From Corella eumyota (lineage: Eukaryota; Chordata; Ascidiacea; Phlebobranchia; Corellidae): a stretch of DNA of 64,000 bases. Below, in pieces: positions 1 through 11,800 of the stretch. The notes below the pieces were generated by a model that searched no databases, was not told the origin of the DNA, and saw nothing but the letters and a program-made list of their open reading frames with translations. Location of the stretch: assembly GCA_963082875.1 (NCBI GenBank), contig OY720098.1:1860001-1924000 (forward strand), written 5' to 3'. Positions within the stretch are counted from its first letter, which is position 1. Every line of letters starts with the position of its first letter. The translations under genes and the position numbers were made by a program.

Positions 1-119
1 AACTTTGACTTTTTTTAAAGAACGATTTATATAAAAAAAAACATTTATTATATAAAACAAGCAGGTTTTAAATTGGTCACCCCGATCTAGAAGTAGAAAA
101 AAGTTAAAAGTTTAAATTA

Positions 120-1860
120 TCAGGTTCATTGTCGGAGTATATATTGTCGTCGCTAGGAGGGGCAGTAGGCATGGGTTGTCGCAATAAACCCATATTTGAT
201 TTGTTGGGTTTATTAAACCATATAAGGAAGGATTCCCTTATATCCCCAATAGCGATTGCAATTAACCACTTTTAGTTTGTGTTTAGGTAAAAGACCAAAT
301 CGTTTATTCGCTGAATTACTGTGTATGGGCCTTGCGATAGTTTAGATAACTTTTATTCCCCTTTTTCGTATAGGCTGATATAACCAAACACAATCGCCTT
401 CGCTTATGGAAATCAGCTATGGTTTTACGATCGTAATGCCGTTTCATGCGATGCGTTGATATTTGCAATTTTTCGCGGGAAAAATTGTGGGCAGAATCCA
501 TTGCCATTTGCTTTGCGTATTCAATTGTTAAGTACCGGGTGCTTTTTGGTCTGCCAAATATAAAATCCATTCGCATAAGTTCCAAAAATTATAATTGCCG
601 GCGTCCGTGCTTTCATGAATTGCAGTAGGATAAGCCATTAATAAATATAACTGGTGTTGGCCCCAGTCTTTTGATTAGGATCGACGTACATATGCAGCTG
701 TGCGAATATAGTTTGGTTAAAGCGTTCAACCATTTACGTTTGAGTTTAATATAGGGTAGTCATAGGTGGGCACAGTTAACCGAGAATGTAACTTCGTAAA
801 ATGGTGATTCGTTACACAATACATTAACTTTGTTAATCTTGATTAATTAAATCGAATGTAACGGAAGTTATCGAAAACCGTTAACGGTAAAATTTAAATA
901 AAACAAACAAAGAAACGAACTTTTTAAAAAAAAAAATAGTTTTTATCTTAGTTGTTATTTAAACTAAAACAAACGTTTTCAAAACTGAAAAAATGCCCAA
1001 ATAACAGCGGCCAGACGGTAGTGGCATACATCGTTTAAAACTGAAACGATTAAACCCAATAAACGGCAAAATAAAACATATATACTTTTATATTACCATG
1101 GTAAACTTGTAAAAATATTAAATTAACTTAATTTAACGGAAGCACAATTTAACGAAAGTTAACAGGTCCGTAAACGATTTTTAAAGTTAACTTAAAAGTT
1201 AAATTTTAACGAAAAATTTAACTTCGTTATTTAACGATTAACACAATGACATTTTGGTGCCCACCTTTAGGGGTAGTCCTTGTTTTAACTACGCCAAACG
1301 ATTATAAAATTATTTTCAAACAAAAATGCTTTGAAGTTGGAGCCTTAATCAGAAAATAGTTCGCAGATACGTCCAAGTCGTGTAAAAAGTTGCAAAGTTA
1401 AACCTTCGACCACAGTTCTTGCCTCCTGGTCAGGTATTGGATAAGCCTCTGGCCACTTAGAATAATAGTCCATAGCTACAAGTATGTAGCAATTTCCTTA
1501 TGTTGTACAGAGCATTGAATCTAGCACGTCGATTGCAACTTTTTTTTCTCACTGGATATCTCACCGTGTGTAACTTTAATGAAAATTTTGATATTTTAAT
1601 TGGATTTCTTCGGGAGGCACGGGCTTTGGACTAAAAATTAGCCCAAAGTCCAATAAAAAGCCTGGCTTTATTTTTGGACATGGAAACGGGCTAATTGTTT
1701 ACAAGTTTTGCAAAATGTGCCTATATCTGTTTTAAATACTCTTTAACTAGCACTTAGTAGTCAAATGCCGGAGTATATTATGGCAACAAATTTGTAACTG
1801 CCTATAGCCGTTTGCCTTATAAAGTAAGTAGCGCTTAGAGGCACACTACAGCAATAACTC
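120..1860 (-). mobile_element. Fossil Gypsy-type LTR retroelement, integrase region
   Basis: Minus-strand reading gives stretches typical of Ty3/Gypsy integrases: a zinc-binding C..C stretch near 1690-1720, the catalytic-core stretch with DYYSKWPEAYPIPDQEA near 1430-1480, and the C-terminal part (AHNFSREKL, RMKRHYDRK, then a KKG motif) at about 330-585, followed by a KVV-type tail. The copy is broken in several places and is split by a MITE at 762-1270. Neither LTR nor the reverse-transcriptase part was recognised; the 3' end probably lies at or before the window start. Divergence suggests an old insertion. Family level is confident, the outer limits are not. Confidence 0.75.
762..1270. mobile_element. 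hAT-like MITE nested in the Gypsy fossil
   Basis: The 509-bp insert begins ATAGGTGGGCAC and ends GTGCCCACCTTTAG, so its ends are inverted copies of AGGTGGGCAC. It is flanked by a perfect 8-bp direct repeat, gggtagtc, at 754-761 and 1271-1278, the target-site size made by hAT transposases. The interior is AT-rich with many GTTAA/TTAAC words arranged as a loose palindrome and has no coding capacity. It inserted after the Gypsy copy was already in place. Confidence 0.8.
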
Positions 1861-3516
1861 TTCTTGGATAAAAAACCACTTCGTTTACATGTATTTAACA
1901 CGAATAACGGCACACAAATTTCATCCACGTTCAAGAATTAGTACCCAAAGTTTCTAAAAGAAACGAATAACGCGTGTGAATATACTAAAGTAGGATAACA
2001 ATAACTACACAGGTATTAACTATAGTAAGGCACAAATTAAGCTTACCAACACAGTATGCTAACCACTCAAAATACTGGCAAATTCGGCAAAAACAGTGAT
2101 ACAACAACAGTATTGAACACTAGAAGAATAAAAAACCTAACGTTAGTCTATATGCATTAATAAGAGGTTATTTGGCATAAAAGTAAATCCATTAACAAAA
2201 TTTACAAGTATCAATAAAAACATACCAGTTATTAAAAAAGGTGTTCAACTCTTAATGGGCAGTGTGACACAATAAGGTAAGCTGCTCACTCACTGCAATA
2301 GTAGGCAAGCATGTTAAAAATAAGAAATTACAGTCTACATCAAATAACACAAATAGCAGTTAACAATATAGCAATATTAAAATACCTAATATCCAGTCAG
2401 TAAGACCTAACAGAAAAACAGTGTCAACCAACAGTACTACCCAAGTGAACAATCACAGTTCTAAAAGTGTGTTATAAAAAACAGTAAAAAACACTGTTAA
2501 GATACTCCAAGACTATGTATGTTATTGGCAAGTTTTGCACGTGGTTAAAGATTAAGACATATTTTAAACATTTAAAAAACAGATTAGTAACTTATTTACA
2601 CTAAAAGGAACAAAAAATAATTACCAGAAATTCCAATCAGTCAATGAAAGATCCGCCGTGATTAACAATTAACTATTATATCAGTAAAAACTAATTTACA
2701 TAAAATTCTTCCAAATTGTAACGATTTACTTTGATAACAATCAGTTCTAATGACTGTTCTAGAAAGTTCTTTTACGACATGTGGTGCAATACATTGCATG
2801 AGAGTATTAACCGCAATACGATTCAAAATTAAGGATAAACATATTAGCGCGTATTTAACAATCTGTTTTACTGCCGAACCAGTAGTAAATTCTGCTCGAC
2901 ATATCAAAAGTTTTCTTTACGCCAAAATGTCCGGTAGAAGGCGTCTCATGCATTAATTTAATGATTACTTGGTGCATTTGATTTAATACAAGTAAAAGAA
3001 AATTTTAAGTATTTTAAGAGGTTTTTTGATATAGATAATATAGATAATTAGATATAGTGCATTTTATATGCTTTAATTTGTACAATTTACCACGATTTAA
3101 ATGCACCAGCAGTATTTATATGGGTTTAATTGTTTAAATTATAATACTGAGTTTATAATTTGTTTTTGGCGCGTTGGATAAGTTTTATCTAAAAAGTTCG
3201 AGTACAACAATATAATAAATTATGACGTCACAATGGTTTATTATTCTTTGCACAATCTTTATTATTAAAATATTATTTTCGTATTAAAATTATAATTTGT
3301 AAACAAACAATGGCTTAGGTTACGTAACAATAAGAATAAATCTATATTTTTTAAGAATCTACTAATTTAAAATAAAAATTAATTATTTAATATTTTATAG
3401 TTTAAAATGTTTTTTTTTATTTATTATAAGGCAGTTAATAAATTTATAAAAAAAAAAAAATGTCGAAAAGTTTTCAAAATTATTTAAGTGATTAAAACTT
3501 TTTATATTTTAGTAAA
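1861..3516. other. AT-rich stretch, nothing recognised
   Basis: Short open frames on both strands near 2660-2960 overlap each other and resemble no family I know. There may be further decayed retroelement sequence continuing from the Gypsy remnant, but no motif supports it. One TGACGTCA octamer lies at 3223-3230. Because a fibrinogen-domain exon follows, this stretch is probably intron. Confidence 0.4.
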
Positions 3517-3541
3517 TTGTTTAACTTTTATATTTATGCAG

Positions 3542-3786
3542 GAGATTCGATGAGTTATCATAATGGGATGCCGTTTTCAACATTTGATCAAGATCATGAT
3601 AGGTGGATTGGTAACTGCGCTAACAACTGGCATGGTGCTTGGTGGTATAACGCTTGTCATCGCACAAACTTAAACGGAGAATATCTTGTTGGGGGAGTTC
3701 AAAGTCATCGTGGCATAAATTGGTATCATTGGAAAAATAATTTTTATTCGTTTAAAAAATCTAAAATGATGATTAGGCCGTTGTAA
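3542..3786 (+). CDS. Fibrinogen C-terminal domain, last exon (partial gene)
   Basis: After a TTTATGCAG acceptor (AG at 3540-3541) the exon reads GDSMSYHNGMPFSTFDQD, then a calcium-site-like DQDHDRW, the disulfide pair in NCANNWHGAWWYNACH, NLNGEYLVGG, INWYHW and a final KMMIRPL before TAA at 3784-3786. This is the canonical end of a fibrinogen-related (FReD) domain as in tenascins, ficolins and angiopoietins. The first Gly codon is split (phase 1), so the exon is internal to a longer gene. No upstream exon was found in 1-3500, so the rest presumably lies left of the window with the retroelement remnant in its intron. FReD proteins are secreted and bind glycans, matrix or receptors; which subfamily this is cannot be told from one exon. 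Confidence 0.9.
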
Positions 3787-4300
3787 AATATTCGTTAATT
3801 AAGGGAAATAATTAAAAACGCTTATTTGTAAATTAATTATTTTCACTTATTAAAAAATTTAATTAAAAAATATAAAGTTTTGCATATAATCCTAATTAAA
3901 TATAAATTAAAATATAAAATTGTTATGCCCCCTTTTCATAGGTTTTAAGTAAAAACAAATCATTAATAACATATTTGTAAATGAAATGGCATTAAATAAA
4001 ATAAAAACCTAATTGTAAAATATTTGTAATTAAAAATTGTGTGTATAATTAAAAGTAATAAATACTTTTAAAATATGTTAATAGAATTCTGATCATATAT
4101 TAAACGTCAATCAAATTTGTTTACATTTATTGTTAATTTAAATGTGATGATAATGTGTAAATAGTTGTGCTAATTATTATTTTAACATTGCTTTACCATT
4201 AAAATAATTCTGTAAATAATCTGTGTTTATATAAAAATTAAATCAGAAAGTTTAAATATGACGTTACAATACTTAGTTATTTGTTTTAAACTATAAATCT
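3787..4300. other. 3' flank of the FReD gene
   Basis: Very AT-rich sequence with several AATAAA/ATTAAA words (for example near 3990), compatible with 3' UTR and polyadenylation. No gene seen. Confidence 0.4.
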
Positions 4301-4306
4301 GCTAAC

Positions 4307-4496
4307 TGACGTCACAAAGACATATCCTATATGACGTAATAAAAATACGTCACACAAGCATACTCAGAAAAAAAACACAAATTTTTGTTGATAATTATGT
4401 AAATGACGTCACGGGTTGGTGACTTGGTAATGACGACACACAGCTATGTCGAGGTAGTGACGTCACATGTACAGTAACGTCAAGGTAATGACGTCA
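4307..4496. promoter_or_regulatory. Cluster of four TGACGTCA (CRE/ATF) octamers
   Basis: Perfect palindromic octamers at 4307-4314, 4404-4411, 4458-4465 and 4489-4496, with several one-off variants (ATGACGTAA, TACGTCAC, TAACGTCA) between them. The octamer is the classical CREB/ATF/bZIP site. The cluster lies between two genes that both end toward it, so it is not an obvious promoter; it may be an enhancer or part of a repeat. Confidence 0.35.
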
Positions 4497-4506
4497 CATT
4501 AAGTAG

Positions 4507-4790
4507 ATTACAACTTAATCCACCTGACGAGAATATATTTTCGGATCGTATGGATTGATTGACGGATAGAAGGATCGAATGAGTCGGATGTGTTAATGGG
4601 TAATCTGAATAGGTGAGGGTTAGGGTTTAATTTATGAAACTTCTTTGTTTAATTAAATATCCGTCAAATATGCATTTAAATTATGTAATATCTATTTAAT
4701 ATATATTCGATTCAGTTAATAAAACTTGATCCATTAATCCGTTCGATCCGTCAAATATATATTTTCGTCAGGTAGATTAAGTCCGATTCC
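4507..4790. mobile_element. Short MITE with CTTAATC-ACCTGACGA ends
   Basis: Left end ACTTAATCCACCTGACGAG matches, inverted, the right end TCGTCAGGTAGATTAAGT; the match runs on into an AATATAT tract, about 26 bp in all. A 9-bp direct repeat, attaagtag, flanks it at 4498-4506 and 4791-4799. The middle holds GGATCG/CGATCC words and a GGGTTAGGGTTT telomere-like stretch. No coding capacity. Confidence 0.65.
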
Positions 4791-4799
4791 ATTAAGTAG

Positions 4800-5853
4800 T
4801 CTGGTACAACCATTTTAACTGGTTTTTGTATTTTAGTAAATTTTTTTTTTTTAAATTACACGTTTGACAACTGACACCTATGCTCAAAAGAGCTAGATAT
4901 AACCAAGCAGAGACAACTTAACATGCTGGTCGACGATTCAACTTTCTTTTAAAGTCAGTGGCATGGGGCGAACTTTAATAACGCAACATTGTATTAGGTG
5001 ACCCCCCTTTTAACAAATCAATATCCTAAACGAATAGAGAAATATTATCAACAAACGACAAATAAACTTAGCATGTGGGCCCCCTTTTTACCTAACCTTA
5101 ATATAAATATAAGCACATATTAGGAATAAACCAGATGTAATTGCAATACAAATGATATACCAATGTGCTACTAGTTATCCAAGTTTAACTTATTTTTTTA
5201 ATCTAAAAAAGCACAAATTTTTAGCTATACAAATCGTGTTAAAAGTGCCATTTAAATCTTACCTTAGAGAAACGATATACATACCTATATAAAAACTATA
5301 ACTTTAGGTTATCACTTAATCAATTTATTAAGAGAATATATGTTTAATCAATTAGCATCAATATACTATTGCACAAAAATGTAATTTACATGAAGTATTA
5401 ATATTTGTATAACTAATTAAAACACAAGCATATAGCACTTTAAATCAGCTGATATATATGGACATAGTAAAAATCGAATAAATTTAAAAATGGCATTTTT
5501 ACACTTCACAAAAAAACAATTATAATTACAACTATGGTATATTACAGTAAATATTGTTATCAATTTTTTTTAAAGTTTTACTAATACCTAATATATTTTG
5601 CAAATTAAAAATCATCAAATTTTTAAAAAAATAAATTTTAATATAATTTTAGTAATATTGTAATAGCTCTAGGTTGGACAAAAGAATTAAAGCTAAAACC
5701 TAAAACTGTAAAATTAGCTTTGTAACATCTAAGTTTAGTAATAAAATAATATTTTGCTTAAACAAAGGTGAAATTTAATTTTAATTTATATGTTTAGGAT
5801 AAAAATAAAAATGTTTTTTATAGAGGGTTCATAAATCTTATTAAAATGCAAAT
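4800..5853. other. 3' flank of VPS35, no gene seen
   Basis: AT-rich sequence downstream of the VPS35 stop codon. Only short overlapping frames occur and no repeat family was recognised. Confidence 0.4.
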
Positions 5854-8800
5854 TTAAACTGTAACACCAGTGTATGTAAAACTGTAGCGATCAGTAAAAT
5901 TTTGAGCTTCCTTGACCACTCTGATATGGTTGACTGTGTTGTTAAAATGGGTTTCTATGATGTCATAATCCTCACTATCCTTAATATTTGGAAGATCTTC
6001 TTCAATTTTGGAGATCAGTTGATTAAGTAAATCAACCGTTACCTTAATCATAACAGTAAAAAATTGAAAAATTGTTCGATGAAAGTTAGAATAATTACCT
6101 ATTTTTGGCTATTAATAATTAACGTAATAATTACCTGTTTTTGACTATTATATTTTTTCGTATTACTTTATAACTTACTACATACAGTATACCATTTTTT
6201 TATTCAACATACATTAAAAAAAAATTATTTTAACTTGAGGTCCTAGGTTCAATCCCAACTGCCTCAAGTGAGGCATAACAAACTTTTGCTAAACCAAAAA
6301 GTAATATTATCAGATTAATTAACAAGCAATTATAATCGAAAATATTCCAAACTGCAAAAGGCAACTCGAGACTGGGTCGAAGTAACTAATGTTACTTTAT
6401 GCTTAACCTGTAAAGTCGACCTTTTCACATAGAGAATAAATAAATGCAAAAAAAGAATGTTTAAACCAACTTACTGATTTGCAACCTTGTTCGAAGAAGT
6501 AAATATACTTGTTGAGTATTTCAACAAACAACTGCAACTGAACAGCTGACTCCATGCATTGGTTTGCAGTCTTAATAGCTTTCTTTAAACATTCCATAAC
6601 TCTGTGGGAATCCTTCATCTAAATAAAATATTGGGTAATTATTATGTATGTTGAATTTAAACAAAAGCTAGCTTAAATGGTAACTTTTTTTACCTTAATT
6701 TATGAATTTCGGTTAAGTAGTCTAAGTTAAAATTAGAATTATTTATATTTTTTCTAGAAATAAACATTGTAGTCAAACATTTTACTCTAATTTTAACGTG
6801 TTAGGTTTTTGTATTTTTTATTGGGGAAGGATAAGGTGTTATGACGTGTTTAAGCTATATGTAAACGCCGGGCTCAAGGGCGAATAGTGTTGCAATGGTG
6901 AGGCTCAAACCCAAAACCTTTCGGCTCGTAGTCTGCTGCCATGACTGCTTAACCACACTACCAGACCCATTTTACTCTAATAAAGGATAAACAAAATAAA
7001 TTACCTCTCCATCGCTTTCTTGTGTTCGTCCTGACCAGAACAAATGTGACACATGTGCCACGGCTCGTGACTGATCAGGTTTTTTCAGCAGATGTGCCGT
7101 GGCATGAGCACACTGGGCACGCAAAGGGGCATGGTTTTCCTCGCTGAAACAGTCACAACGCTCAACTGCGCTGACAAGAAAGGTCACTGCTGCGAGTTGA
7201 GCCCGACTATCTGAAACTTCCTCTTCACATATCGAAAAAGCCTTGAAAAAATGAAGAGTTAAAAGTAAAATCCATTTATAACAGACCTTGAAGGAAGATA
7301 TATATATATGTATGGTCACAACTCGTAACTAATATTTGCTGGTGATAATTTATCCTTGTACCACAAACGAAAGTTTTATTTAATCTGTATATCGTCTACT
7401 AAGCTTCACTATATATAAATTATTTAAACTAAAATATGGGTAATAAAAGCAAAAATAATAATATTTATAATTTTAGTAAACTGTTTTTCACCAAAATTGG
7501 TTTAACAGTTAACAGTTTTAAATTGCTTACTTGTGAAAGGTACTCATAAGCAATAGCTTCATGGTTATCAAATTTTAGTTCAGATACCATGAGAGCACCT
7601 TGTATGAACAACCTTAAAGACAAATCAGGGAAACCAACTGAACAAAGATTGTTGTTCATTGTTCGACATAACTCATAAATCTTGCAGCATTTTTTACTCC
7701 ATTTTGCATCCTAAAAAATTGAAAAAATATTTTATTATTGATTGACCGGCAGCGTGGTATAGTGGTAAGAACACTTGCTACACCACACAAGAGATTGTGC
7801 GTTCAATCTCCACTGATCTAATGCTGTAGCGCCCTTGAGTAAGGCGCTATAAACGGTATGAACTCCTGCTGAGCCAGCACTTAATCAGCAGCATTATTAT
7901 CAAGCAATATTAATCTATAATATCCCAAACTGCTACAGGCAACTCGAGACTGGGTCGGAGTAACTGATGTTACTTTATGTTTAGGTCGCGAATTCGACTT
8001 TCCCACATCGAGGATAAGGATATATAAAAAATAATGATAATTTAGTTTAAAAAAAAAAACTGATAATCTTTTAATAAAAAATAGCATTTAAGTTCATTTT
8101 AACAAAACAACAAACAACCTTTAATGAAAAGTAATCAAATATCTAACAAATAAACAGCAAAACATTTTGTTTCATTTACCTCTTCACTTATTTCTTTGTA
8201 TCTGGCAGACAATCTATAAGCAGAAAACACAGCAGAAGTGATTGTGAACGACATTCTTTTGTCCCCACCTTTCTCAAAGTGACTGAATGCCTTGTTTAAT
8301 ATCTGCAACAAATTTTAATTTTTTTACATTTATTTATCCTCGATGTGGAAAGGTTGACTTCATGACCTAAACATAAGTAACGTCAGTTACCCCGACCCAG
8401 TCACGAGTTGCCAGAGTTAGTTTGGGATATTATAGATTATAATTGCCCAATAATTATGTTGCTGATTAAGTGCTGGCTCACCAGAAGTATATACCGTTTA
8501 TAGCACCTTACTCAAGGGCGCTACAGCATGAGAGCAGTGGGGATCGAACCCACGACCTCATGTAGTGAAGGCAATTGTTCTGATCACTACATCAATTAAC
8601 TAGTACTCTTAAATAACCCATTTGACACAAGATTGTATAAAAGGTCAATGCAATTCATGTACAGATCGCCCTTTGTGCACCAACTTAAATAATAGTAACT
8701 GGGAACCTTAACCAACAGCGTTAAAACACAATTTATCTTAACTAAAATTGAACAAAATTTTTACCAAATAATGTTGGTCAGGTTCGTCTGAATAAAGAAG

Positions 8801-11800
8801 ATGAACAAATCTTGATACTAGTCCCTGTTCTTCCGCAAAATCCTCCGCATCTTCGTCTGAAGTTTGATCTGCTTGGTCCTGAATCAACGGGGAGATCAAC
8901 ATCAACAAATTATCAACCTGTTGAGCAACAAAATATATTAAATATCAACAAGTTATCAATCTGTTGATCAACAAAAAAATAAATATCAACAAATTATGAA
9001 CCTGTTGAGCAACAAATAATTAAACATCAATCTGTTGATCAACAAAATATATTAAACATAAACAAATTATCAACCTGTTGAGCAACAAAATATATTAAAC
9101 ATAAACAAATTATCAATCTGTTGATCAACAAAATATATTTAACGTCAACCTGTTGATCAACAAATAATTAAACATCGATCTGTTGATCAACAAAATGTAT
9201 TAAACATCAATCTGTTGATCAACAAAATAATAAACATCAATCTGTTGATCAACAAAATGTTTTAAACATCGATCTGTTGATCAACAAAATAATAAACATC
9301 AATCTGTTGATCAACAAAATGTTTTAAACATCGATCTGTTGATCAACAAAATAATAAACATCAATCTGTTGATCAACAAAATGTTTTAAACATCGATCTG
9401 TTGATCAACAAAATAATAAACATCAATCTGTTGATCAACAAAATGTTTTAAACATCGATCTGTTGATCAACAAAATAATAAACACCAATCTGTTGATCAA
9501 CGAATAATTAAACATCAACAAAGTTTTAACCTGTTAAAGGTGGTTAAAAAAGATAATATCAAAAAGAATATTTATAAATTCCTACTTGTCCAGCATCGGG
9601 TATGTTTGTTTCATTTTCCAAAGCGTTGTTAATAATTCTAATCGCGATTTGCTTTCGAGAAAAGTAGTCTAAATGTTCGTATAGTGGAGCAAAATACCTA
9701 GAATTGAAAACATATATTTTATTTTACATTTACTAGTGGATAGCCTGCTTTATAGTCGGCATTTTAATTGTCATAATATGGTCACAACTCTTAATTAATA
9801 TTTGTCTGCAATAATTTACCCACGCACCACAAACTGCAGTTTTGTTTCATTTAAAGGCCTTTTAATTGAACATACATACACATATGTATAAAGTTTACTA
9901 AACTCCATTACATATAAATAAGGCCTAAGGGTTAATTAAGCATTGACAAAAAACTAACAGATAAAAAAGATAAAATTCTAAAATTAAGCCTGTCCATCAA
10001 AACTTTAAAATTAATGTCTTGAAATTTAATTCATAAATGATGGGGTTTGTACATATACAAATGAACCGGCAGCATGGTGTAGTGGTAAAAACACATGAGG
10101 TCGTGGGTTTAATCCCCACTGATTTCATCCTGTAGCGCCCTTGAGTAAGGCGCTATTAACGGTACAAACTCCTGCTGAGCCAGTAATCAGCAGTATAATT
10201 ATCGAGAAATTATAATCTAAAATATCCCTGCCACAGGCAACTAGAGGGTCGGAGTAGCGTATGTTACTCTATGTTTAAGTCGCGCATTCAACTTTCCCAC
10301 ATCGAGGATAAGATGTATACAAAATAAAAATATATAAATAGAAGAAATAAAATTTTTAATAAACTTTAGTAAATAAATTGTAAATTAATTTACTTGATTT
10401 GCAACACCGTTAAAATGTTGTTGTATTTGTCGATCGGAACCATTAGAAGTTTGGACAACTCTTTGCACAATGCAGCATCTTTTACACTTGAAATTCTGCA
10501 GAAAAAAATTGTAAATATTAAAAAAAAAATATTCTGAAGTTCTATAAAAAAACTTTAATTAACGAACACAAAAAAAAAACGTAAAAGTGGAGTTTAATTA
10601 AAGTTATAAGAGAAAAGAGATCACATATGTTGTCCTGTTCCAGACAAAACATAATTAAACAACAACTCTCCCAAATTCCCTCGTCTGGATTACAGTGTGA
10701 GAGAATTATCACCTACGGATTACGCTTTGAGAGAATTCTCTCCTATGGTAAACGGTACGTTGTTTTGCCTAGACTCGAACAACATATGTGACTCGAGAAA
10801 AGAAAACAAAAACGACTTACGTCTCAATTTTTCTTTTCCCGAACAATTCCATCGTAGACTCGAACACTTTGTCAATATAATCTACTCTGTCCGTGTAACA
10901 TTTAAAAGCAAGGTTCACCAACGCTGTATGCATGGACACTACATCTTCAAGCAGCATCTCTTGTCTTTGCTGGATATTTAAACAACAATTACTTTGGTTT
11001 AAATAGTTAACTGTCCATCCTACAAGCTGGGGTACATTTAAACTGTTAAAGTGTGTTTAAAAGAAGTTTAAAAGAAAGTTAAGTTATAAGCGCACCACAA
11101 ACAGCAGTTGTTTTTTTATTTAGAAGGGCCATTTATTAAATATAATGTATTTGACAATGAAAATAAAAAGAATATTGGTTAACTGCTAATTTGGTATACT
11201 AGTCATAGCGGGAGACAACAAACCAAAAAATTTCGGGGTTTGAACCGCACCAATGTCACACTACTCGCCCTTAAGCCTAGTGTTAACATAGAGCTTAAAA
11301 CACGTCAGAATAGCACACCCTTACCTCAAAAAATGTAAAAACCTACTTTTAAATTACATAAAAAAAAGTAAAACCTTTTTTGTATAAAACACATTATTTG
11401 GTAATACTTGTAATAAATTACCTCCGTTATTTTGTCAATTTGTTCAGAGAAAATATCGAACAACATAACTTCCGATGGGATCGCATTTCCTTCGTTTCTT
11501 GTCACGAATAATGCTAATCTGAGATACAACAAAATAATTGTTGTTTGTTTTTAAAGTGTTAAATTTTGAACATATTAGTATGGGAACTACGGCTTAACTC
11601 TTGACATTTAGTAATGGAACTATGGTTTTACTCTTAAATGTTGCAACTTAATATAATTTACGGTTTAATAAACTTAACATTTTATTCACTAATCAATAGC
11701 TTGCCCTATAGTCAGCATTTAATTTGTTGAAATCTAGTCGCAACTTTCAACTAATATTTGCCAGCGATAATTTACCTACTTTATAATTGAACATAAACAT

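Noticed and set aside
2662-2956. Overlapping open frames on both strands (81 and 68 aa)
   Set aside because: No family resemblance, no splice context, and the frames mirror each other on the two strands as chance frames do.
4600-4640. Telomere-like GGGTTAGGGTTT stretch
   Set aside because: Only about two units, inside a MITE; not an interstitial telomere.
7745-7830. Possible functional tRNA gene
   Set aside because: It has A- and B-box-like words, but the same head recurs dozens of times fused to a common SINE body, and no proper cloverleaf with an anticodon stem was found.
8915-9540. CRISPR-like array
   Set aside because: Repeats are contiguous, spacers are not unique, and the DNA is an animal intron.
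10697-10981. 94-aa plus-strand open frame
   Set aside because: It covers the antisense of VPS35 exon 9 plus part of a MITE; the minus-strand exon explains the conservation.
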